A DNA stretch of 64,000 nt from a bacterium (lineage in GTDB: Bacteria; Zhuqueibacterota; QNDG01; JAFGCO01): assembly GCA_016932575.1 (NCBI GenBank), contig JAFGCO010000056.1, positions 1-64,000 on the forward strand. The letters run 5' to 3'. Below, one piece after another: positions 18,298 to 28,435 of the stretch; the stretch's first letter is position 1; the number at the start of each line of letters is the position of its first letter. The position numbers and the translations under genes are program-made. The notes under the pieces are model-generated. The model made no database searches. It worked only from the letters and a program-made list of their open reading frames with translations, and was not told the DNA's origin.

Positions 18298-19368
18298 TTA
18301 TTCCTCCTCTTCCACAATCAGGACAGGCAGACCGTCACGAAGGTTATTTTGGCCGTTGACCACCATGTTTTCGCCTTCTTCAATTCCTCCCCGAACTGCG
18401 ACAAACCGATGATTCACATAAGACACATTCAGCTCTCTCTGTTCCGCAATAGAATCATTCGCCACGTAGACAAAATAATTGCGGATAACTGTATCCACAC
18501 CATCTATTTTTTTCAGGGATGTACTTTCCAGCACAGCATGACGGGGCACTACCAGAACATCCTTAATGGTTCCCACAGTGATCTCAATCGTGGCATACAT
18601 TCCCGGTCTGAGCAAACGTTTGGGATTGTCCACCAGAATTTCAACAGTGGCCATTCGGGTCATTGGATCCAGAACCGGACTTATTTTATCAACTTTCCCA
18701 TAAAAAACGAGGTCCGGGTAACTCACTACCTCGATTTCCGCATCCTGACCAACTTCCAGCAGACCCAGCTCTTTCTCAGGAACTTCGATGGTGATTTTTA
18801 CCTTGCCCATCTGAACAATGGAAACCACCGGCTGTGCGGGATTGGCCATATCGCCTTCTTCATAATACCGTTTTCCGATAATACCGGAAATCGGAGCCAG
18901 AACTCTGGCGTCATCCAATTGGCTCTTGATGGATTTATAGGCAGCCCGGGCCTGGGTCACCTGGGTTTCGATGACGTCGAACTGCTGCTGACTCATGGCA
19001 TTTTCCTGATAAAGTCGTTTTGCTCGTGCATATTCTGTTTCCATATTATTTTTCTGGGCTTCCGCCTGCAGAACGGCTTGTTCGATCGTTGTTGCAACAA
19101 TCTCTGCAATCAGTCCGCCCTTTTTGACATAATCCCCTTCATCTGCGTAAAATGCTTTGATACGATCCGGAATTTTGGAGAAGACTTTTACTTCTTGCTC
19201 TGCATGGATATCACCGTTGAATGCAAGTGTGCGCTCTACATTCCCCTTTTCTACTTCTTGAACACTGACCGGTATTTTTGCCTGTGATTCTTCATCGGCA
19301 GACTGCTGACACCCGATCAGAATGAAAAGCATAACCAAGGATAAAATTACAATCAATTGACGTTTCAT
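18298..19368 (-). CDS. RND efflux periplasmic adaptor (membrane fusion lipoprotein)
   Basis: A 356-residue HlyD/AcrA-type adaptor that joins the inner-membrane pump to the TolC-like channel. It has a lipoprotein signal with lipobox (LVMLFILIGCQQS), a biotinyl/lipoyl half-motif (KIPDRIKAFYADEGDYVKKG), a coiled-coil hairpin (~residues 75-135, EAQKNNMETEYARAKRLYQE), the second lipoyl half (VLAPISGIIGKRYYEEGDM) and beta-barrel and membrane-proximal domains. The start is the ATG at 19368, with GGAG 7 bases upstream; the frame is open further back but without a site. It lies 19 bases after the tolC stop. Confidence 0.94.
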   Translation of the reverse strand: MKRQLIVILSLVMLFILIGCQQSADEESQAKIPVSVQEVEKGNVERTLAFNGDIHAEQEVKVFSKIPDRIKAFYADEGDYVKKGGLIAEIVATTIEQAVLQAEAQKNNMETEYARAKRLYQENAMSQQQFDVIETQVTQARAAYKSIKSQLDDARVLAPISGIIGKRYYEEGDMANPAQPVVSIVQMGKVKITIEVPEKELGLLEVGQDAEIEVVSYPDLVFYGKVDKISPVLDPMTRMATVEILVDNPKRLLRPGMYATIEITVGTIKDVLVVPRHAVLESTSLKKIDGVDTVIRNYFVYVANDSIAEQRELNVSYVNHRFVAVRGGIEEGENMVVNGQNNLRDGLPVLIVEEEE

Positions 19369-19387
19369 TTTTTTCTCCATTCTTAAA

Positions 19388-20812
19388 TTACAAAATGTCA
19401 TTTAACTGGCCGGTAACTTTACGGATCTGATATCGGGCCATCTGGTACTCATAAAGCGCCGATGCATGGTTCAGTCTGGCTCGTGTCAATGCCAGCTGAG
19501 AATTCAGTACATCCAGTTGTGTACTGGCGCCCTCTTCATATGTCAGGTTTGCCAGGCGCATGGCTTCTTCAGCCATATCTATAGATTCTGTGGCCGCCTG
19601 ATATTTTTCTTTGGCTTCCTGAAATTTATTATAGGCAATTTCTACTTCCGCCTTAATACCATCCAAAAGCTGCTTTTCCATATCACTGGAAATTTTATAA
19701 TCCAGACGTGCTTTCTGGTATTGTTTGCAATTTTTAAATCCATGGAAAATCGGTATTTGCAAACTTAACGCAGATGTAAATCCTTTGCTGAAGTCATCCG
19801 GTGCAAAATCATAATTATTTCTCATCGCTAAAAATGAATAATCCGTTGAAAAGTACAGCTTCGGCATAAACTGACTGCGCACCAATGTCACACCGCTGGC
19901 AGCTATTTTTTTCTGAGCAAAAAGTACGCTGACTTCGGGACGGTTTTGCATGGCACGATTCTGGATTTCGCTTAACTCCAGGGTTCCATAATCATCATAG
20001 ACAAACTTCATTTCACCCTGAATATCGATCGGCAGTTTTTTCTCAATGCCCAGCAGCATTCGGATATGGGTTAACGAGGCCTGATAATTGTTTTTTGCAG
20101 TGATTAATTCCGGTTTCAGATTGGCCACTTCCACTTCAGCCCGCATTTTATCGAATCCCGATGCGCTGCCGACCTCATATCGTTTCTTCACCATATCGAG
20201 ATTCGTCATCGCCTGTTTGAATGCCTCTTCCTGAACCTCCACCAATTTCTTGGCCAGTAACGTTTGATAAAAAGCATCCGAGACCCGGTAAATCAGATTC
20301 TGTTTTATGGATTCATAATTCTCCCTGGCTGCCTTTTCCGTTGAATTAGCCATTTTAATTCCTGCGATACCTGCACCCCCGAGGAACAATGGCTGATTCA
20401 GTGTTGCCCCGTACATCAAGGTGTTTTCCAGTCCGAACGAAAGGGGAATGACATCAGGCATGGCATCCGTATAGATCGTTAACATGTCTCTAAATTCTTG
20501 AGTTATTGGGATTCCAGGAGATGGTTTTAATATTTCTTTAATAAAATTTGGGATAGCATTGGTCTGAATGTCCCACGACTTTTGAAAGGTGGCGTGCGCA
20601 TCCAGAGAGGGCAAAATCATGGAATAGGCCTCCCATATGCCTGCTTTGGCTTTTTTCCACTCTTTTTCGGCAATATTCAAATCGGGATTATTTTCCAGAG
20701 CAATATCCACGCATTGTTCAAGTGTTAGCATCTGATTCTCTTCTGATGCCATCGACAGGCCGGCAATAATAAAAATGCATATCAGAAATGAATATTTCAT
20801 TTTATGTTTCAT
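19388..20812 (-). CDS. TolC-family outer-membrane efflux channel
   Basis: A 474-residue outer-membrane efflux protein. It has a signal peptide (YSFLICIFIIAGLSMASE), the opening motif LTLEQCVDIALENNPDLNIA, and the two-fold helical repeat of the family (for example VKKRYEVGSASGFDKMRAEV and LTYEEGASTQLDVLNSQLAL). The trimer would form the exit duct for the adaptor and RND genes downstream. GGAGG stands 6 bases before the ATG. The first 11 bases overlap the end of the tetR gene, so the two are translationally coupled. Confidence 0.94.
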   Translation of the reverse strand: MKHKMKYSFLICIFIIAGLSMASEENQMLTLEQCVDIALENNPDLNIAEKEWKKAKAGIWEAYSMILPSLDAHATFQKSWDIQTNAIPNFIKEILKPSPGIPITQEFRDMLTIYTDAMPDVIPLSFGLENTLMYGATLNQPLFLGGAGIAGIKMANSTEKAARENYESIKQNLIYRVSDAFYQTLLAKKLVEVQEEAFKQAMTNLDMVKKRYEVGSASGFDKMRAEVEVANLKPELITAKNNYQASLTHIRMLLGIEKKLPIDIQGEMKFVYDDYGTLELSEIQNRAMQNRPEVSVLFAQKKIAASGVTLVRSQFMPKLYFSTDYSFLAMRNNYDFAPDDFSKGFTSALSLQIPIFHGFKNCKQYQKARLDYKISSDMEKQLLDGIKAEVEIAYNKFQEAKEKYQAATESIDMAEEAMRLANLTYEEGASTQLDVLNSQLALTRARLNHASALYEYQMARYQIRKVTGQLNDIL

Positions 20813-21503
20813 GTAAAACCTCCGTAACCTCTGCTTTTTTCACACCATTTAAAAATAAATCAATGATTAATTCTGTCTCCCCAGCCGGAGACATTGTTGA
20901 AGAGATAAAAATCTGATAATAGGTAAAATTATTTAAAATCCCTCCCAGCATTTTAACCATTGAAAAAATATCAACCGATCGTAAACAGTGATCAGCAACA
21001 CCTTTTTTAATCAATTCTGCAAGGATATCGTTAAATTGATTAAAAATTTCTTTTGCATAATCATGCATCTGATAATGTGCATCCATACTGGCCCGCGTTT
21101 TTTCAGAATGCATTAGCTTGAAATAGGCCTTATGTTTCTGAAAATATGTCAGAAAGGTGAACACAAAATCACGCAAACTGGCTTCAAATGACACTTCAGA
21201 TTGAATTGTATCTTTAAGAGAAAGCATCAATGATTTGGTGCGGTCAATAAGAATCGAAAAAAAGAGATTTTCCTTGGTTTCAAAATAAAGATAAACGGTT
21301 CCCTTAGATAGACCGACTTTTTCAGCGATTTCATCCATGGTGACGCCATGAAAATCTTTTTGAGCAAATAATTCAGCCGCGATTTCAAGGATGTCTTTTT
21401 TTCTCGCTTCTATTTCCTGTTCTTTTCTTGATAATGTCAATTCTATGATGTCCCGCTTTTTGTTCTTGTCGACGTATTGGTCAGAAAATGACTGTTTAGT
21501 CAT
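20802..21503 (-). CDS. TetR-family regulator of the efflux operon
   Basis: A 233-residue TetR-type repressor. The DNA-binding domain is clear: ILEIAAELFAQKDFHGVTMD, then the helix-turn-helix EIAEKVGLSKGTVYLYFETK and ENLFF. About 30 residues precede it, which is longer than usual. The C-terminal helical domain would bind the inducing ligand. The start is taken at the ATG of MTKQSF; the frame is also open from a GTG 21 bases earlier, but that codon sits inside a palindrome that could be the operator. It is the first gene of tetR-tolC-adaptor-RND and probably represses the whole operon, as is common for such arrangements. Confidence 0.92.
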   Translation of the reverse strand: MTKQSFSDQYVDKNKKRDIIELTLSRKEQEIEARKKDILEIAAELFAQKDFHGVTMDEIAEKVGLSKGTVYLYFETKENLFFSILIDRTKSLMLSLKDTIQSEVSFEASLRDFVFTFLTYFQKHKAYFKLMHSEKTRASMDAHYQMHDYAKEIFNQFNDILAELIKKGVADHCLRSVDIFSMVKMLGGILNNFTYYQIFISSTMSPAGETELIIDLFLNGVKKAEVTEVLHET

Positions 21504-21511
21504 ATTAGATA

Positions 21512-21524
21512 GTGATACGATCAC
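21512..21524. promoter_or_regulatory. Possible TetR operator A
   Basis: GTGATACGATCAC is a perfect 5+3+5 palindrome 9 bases upstream of the proposed tetR ATG. It is a candidate autoregulatory site. Confidence 0.35.
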
Positions 21525-21541
21525 AAACGTAAAAAAGTTTC

Positions 21542-21569
21542 AATATAATTTGATTTTCTTAATCAAATT
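21542..21569 (-). promoter_or_regulatory. Possible tetR promoter -10 with operator B
   Basis: A perfect 9-bp inverted repeat (AATTTGATT / AATCAAATT, 21547-21569, centre TTCTT) abuts a TATATT -10-like hexamer on the minus strand (21547-21542). A repressor bound here would cover the promoter. The -35 is uncertain. Confidence 0.4.
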
Positions 21570-21615
21570 CAAATTAAAATAAAGGTGTCATCAGGTATAT
21601 ATAAAATAAAGAAGC

Positions 21616-23847
21616 TCAACGCATTAAAATCATCTTACAAGAATGCAATTTTATATTATTTTTCAGCCTGCATTGCCCACCATATCCTCTCAGACGTACA
21701 AAGTAAACACCGGAAGACAGTTCATGATACCGATCATTTCTTCCATCCCACTGAATCTGTATCATTCCTTCCCTCGTATCAGGCAATGCCACAGATCGAA
21801 TCAATTGGCCATGGATATTATATATTTCGAGATATTTGACAGACGACACGGGATTTAAATCATTCAGAGAAACAGTGATTGTTGTACATCCATTAAACGG
21901 ATTGGGAAAATTCCTGATCAGGTATTGATGATCCGGCAAAACAGCTTTCCTCTCATGTTCAACCCTGCTGATTCCCATGGCAGCGGCAGCGTCCACTTTT
22001 CCATATCCCCATGCGTTGTTCCAGATATCCTCCCCCGTAAAATCATCTTTTCTGGTTTTTAAAAGACAGCCTTTGATGGCATTGGCTGTCAAATTCGGAT
22101 CTGCTTCAAACATACAGGCAATCAATCCGGTGATATGAGGCGCAGCAAAGCTGGTTCCCGCCCATGCACGGTGAACGCTGTCTGAAGCAATATACTGTTC
22201 TCCCGGACAGTAGTTAACGAAAGCAGAATGGGTTGAAACAATATATTCTCCCGGAGCGGTAATTTCCGGCTTATTTCGTGTATGATTATCCAGCGAATTG
22301 GATCGGGAGGGACCGGGACTCGATGTGGCAGATAATGCACCCAATGTCAATCCATCCGGTTTCCAGGACGAACTGTACAAGTTGGGCCACTGGGTACGGC
22401 TGATATAGGATCCAACCGCAACGACCAAAAGGGCATGCGCAGGTTCGTTGAGAAGTGTGGTTTCGTCGATTGTGCTTGTAATTTCTGCAGAAAGGGTTCG
22501 GTCTACCAGCCACAGATCCAGACGATCGCTTCCATCGTGAAACTGAATCGTCCATTTTCCATTGGACAATTCGTCGCCCTGTGCTCCATCCATAAGTTGC
22601 ACAAGAATTTGTTTGTCTCCATTATATTCATAGGCACCGCTTGAACCATTGTCCACAAAAATCCTGATCTCTCCATTCTCTGGCCAACGATACAGTGCAT
22701 CCGGCGCAATCGGGCCATACCTTTCTCCCTGCGGATCGATAATAGTAACACAAACCGGAGCAAGGCGATGAATCCAGCCTTCAAAGCTCACCTGATCGAT
22801 CGAGGCCGGATCATTATCACTCACCTGTACTTCAACTTTCAAGGTATCTTCAATAAACGGATTGAAGTCATGCTGTATATGAATTCGTTTTCCTCCGTCA
22901 TTGCCTGCGGATACCACAATGGCGCGTCCTGCAGTCGTCAGATAATTGTTCATTCCCAGCTCAAATGCGGATCTACCATCATGCGATCCGTTGCGTCTGC
23001 CCAGGCTCAGGTTAACCACGCAAGGCAAATCGTATTCTCCAGCTTTTTGAAAAATAAAATTCAAAGCATCCTCGACCTGTGAATCGGTCATGGAAACACC
23101 ATCGGAAACCTTAACAACAATCAGAAAAGCCTCCGGAGCTCCACCGACATAATTGCGATCTGATTTTCCATTTCCTCTTCCGCGACCGTTCCCTGCGGCA
23201 ATACCGGCCACATGGGTTCCGTGGCCGTACACATCGGTTCCGCCGATTGAAGAACCATCTTCCTGATCGAGAGCCGCCTGTATTTGGGCCTGTGTATAGA
23301 TATGTAGCGGTCCGCCGTATTCATCCAAAGTCTGGTCCCAGATTGTCAGAATTCTGGTATTCCCATCATCATCGATAAAATCCTCATGCGTCCAGTCAAT
23401 CCCCGTATCAATAATGCCGACAATAACATTTTTTCCGGTATATCCTGTCTGTCTGGTAATTGATCGAATGGCATCCATACCGATCTCAGGCATACTCTGA
23501 TCCAAATTGAGATGACATTTTGAAGCCTCTTTGACCCACCGAACACCGGAATGTCTGGCGAGTTCATTAATTCTGGATAGTGGAACAGTGGCAGTTGCAT
23601 AGAATCCGTTCACGGAACGAATCTTAAATCCGGCGCACTTCAGAGCCCAGGGATCTTCGGTACAAAGCCGGATATCCAGGAGAACATCCCGTGTTTTATT
23701 CAGTTTCACTCCTTCATCACCATCAAACTCCAACAGACGCCGTTTTAAGCAGGGGCCCAGATTCCCGGGGATATCCGCGGATACAATCATGTTATATAAA
23801 ACAAGAAGCCACAAAGTGACAATCATTTTAAATGATCGGATCATCAT
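21616..23847 (-). CDS. Secreted subtilisin-like serine protease (S8) with PNPFN C-terminal domain
   Basis: A 743-residue exported subtilase. After the signal peptide (~1-24) and a short propeptide-like part, the triad is clear: Asp147 in [14 protein letters not shown], His209 in [15 protein letters not shown] and Ser ~566 in [14 protein letters not shown] ~150-residue insertion between the oxyanion region and the Ser block ([20 protein letters not shown] onward) resembles the jelly-roll inserts of large subtilases. The C-terminal ~95 residues carry [14 protein letters not shown] and end CKMILMR, like six other proteins here, so surface export or anchoring is likely. The ATG overlaps the stop of the xer gene (ATGA), and a second ATG follows at once. 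Confidence 0.93.
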   Translation of the reverse strand: MMIRSFKMIVTLWLLVLYNMIVSADIPGNLGPCLKRRLLEFDGDEGVKLNKTRDVLLDIRLCTEDPWALKCAGFKIRSVNGFYATATVPLSRINELARHSGVRWVKEASKCHLNLDQSMPEIGMDAIRSITRQTGYTGKNVIVGIIDTGIDWTHEDFIDDDGNTRILTIWDQTLDEYGGPLHIYTQAQIQAALDQEDGSSIGGTDVYGHGTHVAGIAAGNGRGRGNGKSDRNYVGGAPEAFLIVVKVSDGVSMTDSQVEDALNFIFQKAGEYDLPCVVNLSLGRRNGSHDGRSAFELGMNNYLTTAGRAIVVSAGNDGGKRIHIQHDFNPFIEDTLKVEVQVSDNDPASIDQVSFEGWIHRLAPVCVTIIDPQGERYGPIAPDALYRWPENGEIRIFVDNGSSGAYEYNGDKQILVQLMDGAQGDELSNGKWTIQFHDGSDRLDLWLVDRTLSAEITSTIDETTLLNEPAHALLVVAVGSYISRTQWPNLYSSSWKPDGLTLGALSATSSPGPSRSNSLDNHTRNKPEITAPGEYIVSTHSAFVNYCPGEQYIASDSVHRAWAGTSFAAPHITGLIACMFEADPNLTANAIKGCLLKTRKDDFTGEDIWNNAWGYGKVDAAAAMGISRVEHERKAVLPDHQYLIRNFPNPFNGCTTITVSLNDLNPVSSVKYLEIYNIHGQLIRSVALPDTREGMIQIQWDGRNDRYHELSSGVYFVRLRGYGGQCRLKNNIKLHSCKMILMR

Positions 23848-24761
23848 TGTTGTTCTCTCGGATGAAACGTTTGAATCACATCACGAAGATATTCACGATC
23901 GAGATGTGTATAAATTTGCGTTGTGGCAATATTGGCATGTCCAAGCATTTCCTGTACAGACCGGAGATCAGCGCCCCCCTCCAGCAAGTGGGTGGCAAAA
24001 CTATGCCGAAATGTATGCGGACTGACATTTTTTTTTATACCCGCTTCACCAACATATTGTTTAATAATCATCCATACAGCCACACGGGTCATGGGCATGC
24101 CACGAAGGTTCAAAAACAACCGATCATGGCCCATCCCCTTTCTTGCCAGTACATCACGCACATCACGCTGATAATGCCTGACAAACCTTAATGCTGTCTT
24201 TCCGACAGGAATCAGCCGTTCTTTGCTTCCCTTTCCAAAAATCCTCGTAAATCCTTCCTCCTGCATAATATTGGACTGTGTGACTGTCACCAATTCTGTG
24301 ACTCTGACACCGGTTGCATATAAAAATTCCAGCAGAGCTTTATCACGAATACCGCGATTTTCAGTTAAATCGGGACAATTCAATATTGTTTCAATTTCAT
24401 GAATATCCAGGACCACCGGTAATTTTCGTCTTTTCTTGGGAAGTTCGAGATTTATCGTCGGATTATGTGCCGACAAATTTTGTGCCACCAGGAAACGATG
24501 AAACATGCGAAGTGTGCTAATATTTCTTGCCAGACTCGAAGGCTTTAATCCTATCTCATCAAGTTGTTTGACAAGGTCAAGCACATGTTCCAGACGAACA
24601 TTATCGAACGCCCCGATTTGCCTATCCTGTAGAAACTGCAAATAACGCACCAGATCCCTTTCGTACGCCATTTGTGTATTGACGGACAAGCCTTTGTTCA
24701 TTAAAACATGATCGAGAAAACGACGTAATATTTGGTTAAAATATGGAGTTATTTCTTGCAA
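23844..24761 (-). CDS. xerD: Tyrosine recombinase XerC/XerD
   Basis: A ~305-residue tyrosine recombinase, probably the chromosome-dimer resolvase acting at dif with a partner. The N-terminal SAM-like domain ([20 protein letters not shown]) is followed by a catalytic domain with Arg in [11 protein letters not shown], Lys in [29 protein letters not shown] (H-x-x-R), His in [14 protein letters not shown] and the nucleophile Tyr two residues before that last His. The frame is open back to a TTG at 24791. I prefer the TTG at 24761, because it gives the usual N-terminal length. Either way the start overlaps the end of the metallo-hydrolase gene. Next to hslVU, as in the codV-clpQ-clpY order of Firmicutes, but here two other genes intervene. 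Confidence 0.9.
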   Translation of the reverse strand: MQEITPYFNQILRRFLDHVLMNKGLSVNTQMAYERDLVRYLQFLQDRQIGAFDNVRLEHVLDLVKQLDEIGLKPSSLARNISTLRMFHRFLVAQNLSAHNPTINLELPKKRRKLPVVLDIHEIETILNCPDLTENRGIRDKALLEFLYATGVRVTELVTVTQSNIMQEEGFTRIFGKGSKERLIPVGKTALRFVRHYQRDVRDVLARKGMGHDRLFLNLRGMPMTRVAVWMIIKQYVGEAGIKKNVSPHTFRHSFATHLLEGGADLRSVQEMLGHANIATTQIYTHLDREYLRDVIQTFHPREQQ

Positions 24762-25404
24762 GAAAAGGATTTTTCTCCCGTTCGTGGCCAATGGTTGTGG
24801 TCATTCCGTGACCTGGAAAAATTCGAACGTTGTCATCGAGGGGCATCAATTTCAGTTCAATGGATTCAATTAATTGTTCCGGATCCGCCTTTGGAAAATC
24901 CGTTCGTCCGATGCTGTTTCTGAAAATTGTATCACCCGAAATTAACTGATGGTCCCAATAAAAACAGACACTGCCCGGTGTATGTCCTGGTGTATGCAAA
25001 ATTGATATTTTTTGTTCGCCAAAATTAACAGGCTCACCAACTTCGAAATACTGAATATATGAATCGATCTGATAAGGGGCAGTGATCATCGAGGACAAAT
25101 TCAGCGTGGGGCTGCACGCCATTTCCACATCATCCGGATGGATCCACGCCTGAATATCAAGCATGTCCACCAATGCATTGACAGCACCAATATGATCATA
25201 ATGACCATGTGTCAGTAATATCCGATCAATCACCAATTGTTTTTTTTTGCAGAACAACAGGATTTTTTCAGCATCTCCGCCCGGATCAATACACATGGCC
25301 CGCCTTTGAGCCGGATCCTCGATCAGATAGCAGTTGGTTTCAAGCAGACCGACGACAATTGTGTGTATTTCTAGGTTTTTCATTACCATTCGATTTAAAT
25401 GCAT
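24736..25404 (-). CDS. Metallo-beta-lactamase-fold hydrolase (glyoxalase II-like)
   Basis: A ~220-residue metallo-hydrolase. The metal ligands are all present: [14 protein letters not shown] (H-x-H-x-D-H), His in [12 protein letters not shown], Asp in [18 protein letters not shown] and His in [10 protein letters not shown]. This is the short hydroxyacylglutathione-hydrolase-like (YcbL/GloB-related) type. Function as a thioester hydrolase is inferred from the family; the substrate is unknown. It begins 4 bases after the argF stop. An ATG 21 bases further in (MKNLEIHT) is an alternative start. Confidence 0.88.
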   Translation of the reverse strand: MHLNRMVMKNLEIHTIVVGLLETNCYLIEDPAQRRAMCIDPGGDAEKILLFCKKKQLVIDRILLTHGHYDHIGAVNALVDMLDIQAWIHPDDVEMACSPTLNLSSMITAPYQIDSYIQYFEVGEPVNFGEQKISILHTPGHTPGSVCFYWDHQLISGDTIFRNSIGRTDFPKADPEQLIESIELKLMPLDDNVRIFPGHGMTTTIGHEREKNPFLARNNSIF

Positions 25405-25408
25405 GCGG

Positions 25409-26326
25409 TTATTGATCCTGCATCAGCCGGAATAAAATGGCTTTCTGCAAATGCATTCGATTTTCTGCTTCATCAAACACAATAGAATGCGGGCCATCCA
25501 TCACATGATCAGTAATTTCATCACCCCGATGTGCCGGAAGGCAATGCATCACCTTGACCTGCGAACCGGCATGTTTCAGGATTTCATCGTTGACCTGATA
25601 ATTTTTAAACACCTTTTTACGTTTCTCTGCCTCTTTTTCCTGCCCCATACTTGCCCACACATCTGTATAGATAATATCCGCGTGTTCTACAGCTTTTTTC
25701 GGATCCCGAAATATTTGAATTTCACTTTTCCCGGCATCCTGAGCCAATTGTAAAACATCATTATCCGGATCATATCCTTCCGGAACAGCCATATGAAAGG
25801 TCATGGACAAACGTGAAGCCGCATTCAACCATGAATGCACCATGTTGTTTCCGTCTCCGATATAGGCAATTTTAAAATCCTGAAACCGTCCCAAATGTTC
25901 CTCAATCGTCATCAAATCACTCAGGACTTGACAAGGATGATTAAAATCAGTCAATCCGTTGATAACGGGCACAGACGCAAATTCAGCCAACTCAACGATG
26001 AAATGATGTTCGAACAATCTTGCCACAATTCCATCATTGTACCTCGAAAGCACACGGGCCACATCAGCAGGACTTTCCCGTTTTCCCAGGCCCACTTCGA
26101 TCGGACTTAAAAAAATAGTATAGCCACCCAGTTGATACATGGCAGTTTCAAAGGAAACACGGGTACGCGCTGAAGGTTTCTGAAAGAGCATAGCCAGTGT
26201 TTTTCCTTGCAGAGGATGAAAGGTTTCTCTATTTCTCAATCTTGCTTTTAAAGACTTTGCCAATTCAATCGTCTGCTGAATTTCCTCCGTTGTCCAATCT
26301 GTGATTGCTAAAAAATCTTTCTTCAC
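25409..26326 (-). CDS. argF: Ornithine carbamoyltransferase
   Basis: A 305-residue ornithine carbamoyltransferase, which makes citrulline from ornithine and carbamoyl phosphate in arginine synthesis. The carbamoyl-phosphate motif FQKPSARTRVSFETAMYQLG is present (S-A-R-T-R), as are DFNHPCQVLSDLMTI and the ornithine-site loop MHCLPAHRGDEIT. The H-C-L-P-A-H-R-G form separates it from aspartate and acetylornithine carbamoyltransferases. It starts at GTG with GGGGGAG immediately upstream and lies 12 bases after the hslU stop. No other arginine gene is near. Confidence 0.95.
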   Translation of the reverse strand: MKKDFLAITDWTTEEIQQTIELAKSLKARLRNRETFHPLQGKTLAMLFQKPSARTRVSFETAMYQLGGYTIFLSPIEVGLGKRESPADVARVLSRYNDGIVARLFEHHFIVELAEFASVPVINGLTDFNHPCQVLSDLMTIEEHLGRFQDFKIAYIGDGNNMVHSWLNAASRLSMTFHMAVPEGYDPDNDVLQLAQDAGKSEIQIFRDPKKAVEHADIIYTDVWASMGQEKEAEKRKKVFKNYQVNDEILKHAGSQVKVMHCLPAHRGDEITDHVMDGPHSIVFDEAENRMHLQKAILFRLMQDQ

Positions 26327-26338
26327 ATCTCCCCCATT

Positions 26339-27763
26339 CTATAGGATATATTTTGACAAATCTTCGTCTTCAACAATTTCTTTTAAACGTTCTTTTACAT
26401 CAGCAGCCGTGATTTTAATGATTCTCACTTCCGGATCCGGCACCTTAAACATCCATTCTTCGAGAAGAGTACTCATGATTGTATGCAATCTTCGCGCACC
26501 AATGTTTTCTGCTTTCTCATTGACTTCTGTCGCTGTTTTGGCGATTTCCTGAATTGCGCGCTTGTTGAAGGTAATTTTTACCTGTTCCGTCTCAAGAAGA
26601 GCAGTGTACTGCTTGATTAATGCGTTCTCCGGTTCGGTGAGTATTCGGACAAAATCTTCGGTACTGAGGTTGTCAAGTTCAACCCGTATAGGAAAACGTC
26701 CCTGGAGTTCAGGAATTAAATCAGAAGGCTTAGATACGTGAAACGCTCCTGAGGCAATAAACAGGATATGATCGGTTTTTACCATTCCGTATTTTGTCAC
26801 GACAGTCGTTCCTTCCACGACGGGTAAGATATCGCGCTGGACGCCCTCGCGGGAAACATCCGGACCCGCTCCGCCGTTATCTCCACTTGCGATTTTATCA
26901 ATTTCATCGAGGAACACAATACCTGACTCTTCTACCCGTTGAATCGCTTCCTGAATAATTTTGTCCATGTCGATCAGCTTCTGGGTCTCTTCGGAAATCA
27001 AAACCTGTCGCGCTTCGGAAACCGGCATCTTCTGCTTTTTTCGTTTCTGCGGCATCATATTACCGAATAGATCCTGAATATTTATACCCATTTCTTCCAG
27101 ACCGATCGGTGAAAATACTTGCATCATATGTACAGATTCAGATGTGACGTCCAGCTCCACGATCCGGTCTTCCAACTTTCCTTCCTGTAACTGTTTACGC
27201 AACTTGTTTCTGGTACGCAGGTTCCGTTGTTCAACCTCATCATCCACATCATGAGTGTCTGCAGGACCTACAATTTTTTCCGAAATTTTATTCGGTTTTG
27301 CAGGCGGATTGGGATATAATAAATCAAGCAATCGTTCTTCTGCTGAAATCACCGCCAAATCCTGAACCATCTCAGTATGTTCTGATTTTACCATAGAGAT
27401 TGCCAGATCAGTTAAATCCCGTATGACGGATTCGACATCCCGGCCCACATACCCAACTTCAGTAAATTTGGATGCTTCCACTTTAATAAATGGAGCCTCG
27501 GCCAGTCTGGCCAGCCGGCGTGCGATTTCAGTTTTGCCCACGCCTGTATTCCCAATCAGAATGATATTATTGGGCATAATCTCTTCTCTTAAGTCATCCG
27601 ATACCTGCCGGCGCCTCCAGCGGTTGCGCAAGGCAATGGCCACCATTTTCTTGGCTTTGTCCTGACCGATAATATATTTATCCAATTCTCTGACAATTTC
27701 CTTTGGTGTCAGCGTAATTGTCTCTAAATAGTCAAAATCTTGTGTATCATCAAACCGTGTCAT
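26339..27763 (-). CDS. hslU: HslU, ATPase subunit of the HslUV protease
   Basis: A 474-residue AAA+ unfoldase that feeds substrates to HslV. It has the start region [20 protein letters not shown], Walker A ([14 protein letters not shown]), Walker B ([13 protein letters not shown]), the pore-loop context [16 protein letters not shown], and the intermediate I-domain (~residues 115-245). The C-terminal EDLSKYIL resembles the tail that docks on HslV. Its ATG overlaps the hslV stop by 4 bases (ATGA), so the two subunits are coupled. Confidence 0.97.
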   Translation of the reverse strand: MTRFDDTQDFDYLETITLTPKEIVRELDKYIIGQDKAKKMVAIALRNRWRRRQVSDDLREEIMPNNIILIGNTGVGKTEIARRLARLAEAPFIKVEASKFTEVGYVGRDVESVIRDLTDLAISMVKSEHTEMVQDLAVISAEERLLDLLYPNPPAKPNKISEKIVGPADTHDVDDEVEQRNLRTRNKLRKQLQEGKLEDRIVELDVTSESVHMMQVFSPIGLEEMGINIQDLFGNMMPQKRKKQKMPVSEARQVLISEETQKLIDMDKIIQEAIQRVEESGIVFLDEIDKIASGDNGGAGPDVSREGVQRDILPVVEGTTVVTKYGMVKTDHILFIASGAFHVSKPSDLIPELQGRFPIRVELDNLSTEDFVRILTEPENALIKQYTALLETEQVKITFNKRAIQEIAKTATEVNEKAENIGARRLHTIMSTLLEEWMFKVPDPEVRIIKITAADVKERLKEIVEDEDLSKYIL

Positions 27764-28296
27764 TCTATCTCCTCAATCACCAAATTATCGTTTGTATATA
27801 TGCATATATTGGATGTAATTTGCAAAGCCTCCTTCACAATTTCTCTTGCAGATAACTTGGTATGTTTCATCATGGCCCTGGCCGCTGCCAGGGCATAAGG
27901 CCCTCCAGATCCAATAGCCACAATATTGTCATCTGGCTGAATTACTTCACCGTTGCCTGAAATAATTAACATGGATTTATTGTCGGCCACGGCTAAAAGC
28001 GCTTCCAACTGTCGAAGATATTTGTCTGTGCGCCACTCTTTGGCGAGTTCAACAGCGGCTTTATACAAATTTCCGCGATACTGATCCAGTGCCTTTTCAT
28101 ACTTTTCAAACAGCGTAAATGCATCGGCAGCCGATCCCGCAAATCCGGCCAAAATACTGTCATTATAGAGACGACGGACCTTTTTCGCCTTTTCTTTCAT
28201 GACTGTATCGCCAAAAGTCACCTGCCCGTCCCCGCCCATGGCCATACTTTTTCCTCTTTTTATACCTAAAATTGTAGTTGCCCTGAATTGTATCAA
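27760..28296 (-). CDS. hslV: HslV, peptidase subunit of the HslUV protease
   Basis: A 178-residue proteasome-type peptidase. Alignment by eye with E. coli HslV puts the catalytic N-terminal Thr at residue 7 ([15 protein letters not shown]), with Asp in [13 protein letters not shown] and Lys in [13 protein letters not shown] six-residue leader (MIQFRA) therefore has to be removed, whereas E. coli has only Met before the Thr. IAGFAG-like [12 protein letters not shown] and [15 protein letters not shown] are conserved. The start is TTG with AAGGAG 8 bases upstream. Upstream lies a 139-base spacer after rpoN. Confidence 0.96.
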   Translation of the reverse strand: MIQFRATTILGIKRGKSMAMGGDGQVTFGDTVMKEKAKKVRRLYNDSILAGFAGSAADAFTLFEKYEKALDQYRGNLYKAAVELAKEWRTDKYLRQLEALLAVADNKSMLIISGNGEVIQPDDNIVAIGSGGPYALAAARAMMKHTKLSAREIVKEALQITSNICIYTNDNLVIEEIE

Positions 28297-28435
28297 TGAA
28301 TTTTCTCCTTAAATTATCGCTAATTTAATCTTATATAAAACTTTAACTGTACTATCCAATCGATCCATTCCCTTTTTGCATTTGATAGACACGCCGAATA
28401 CCTGATTTCTTTTGAATGATAAATTGTTTTTTATA

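Noticed and set aside
18349-19287. 312-codon plus-strand frame antisense to the adaptor gene
   Set aside because: Shadow of a clear gene; the Cys-, Phe- and His-rich composition is typical of antisense frames.
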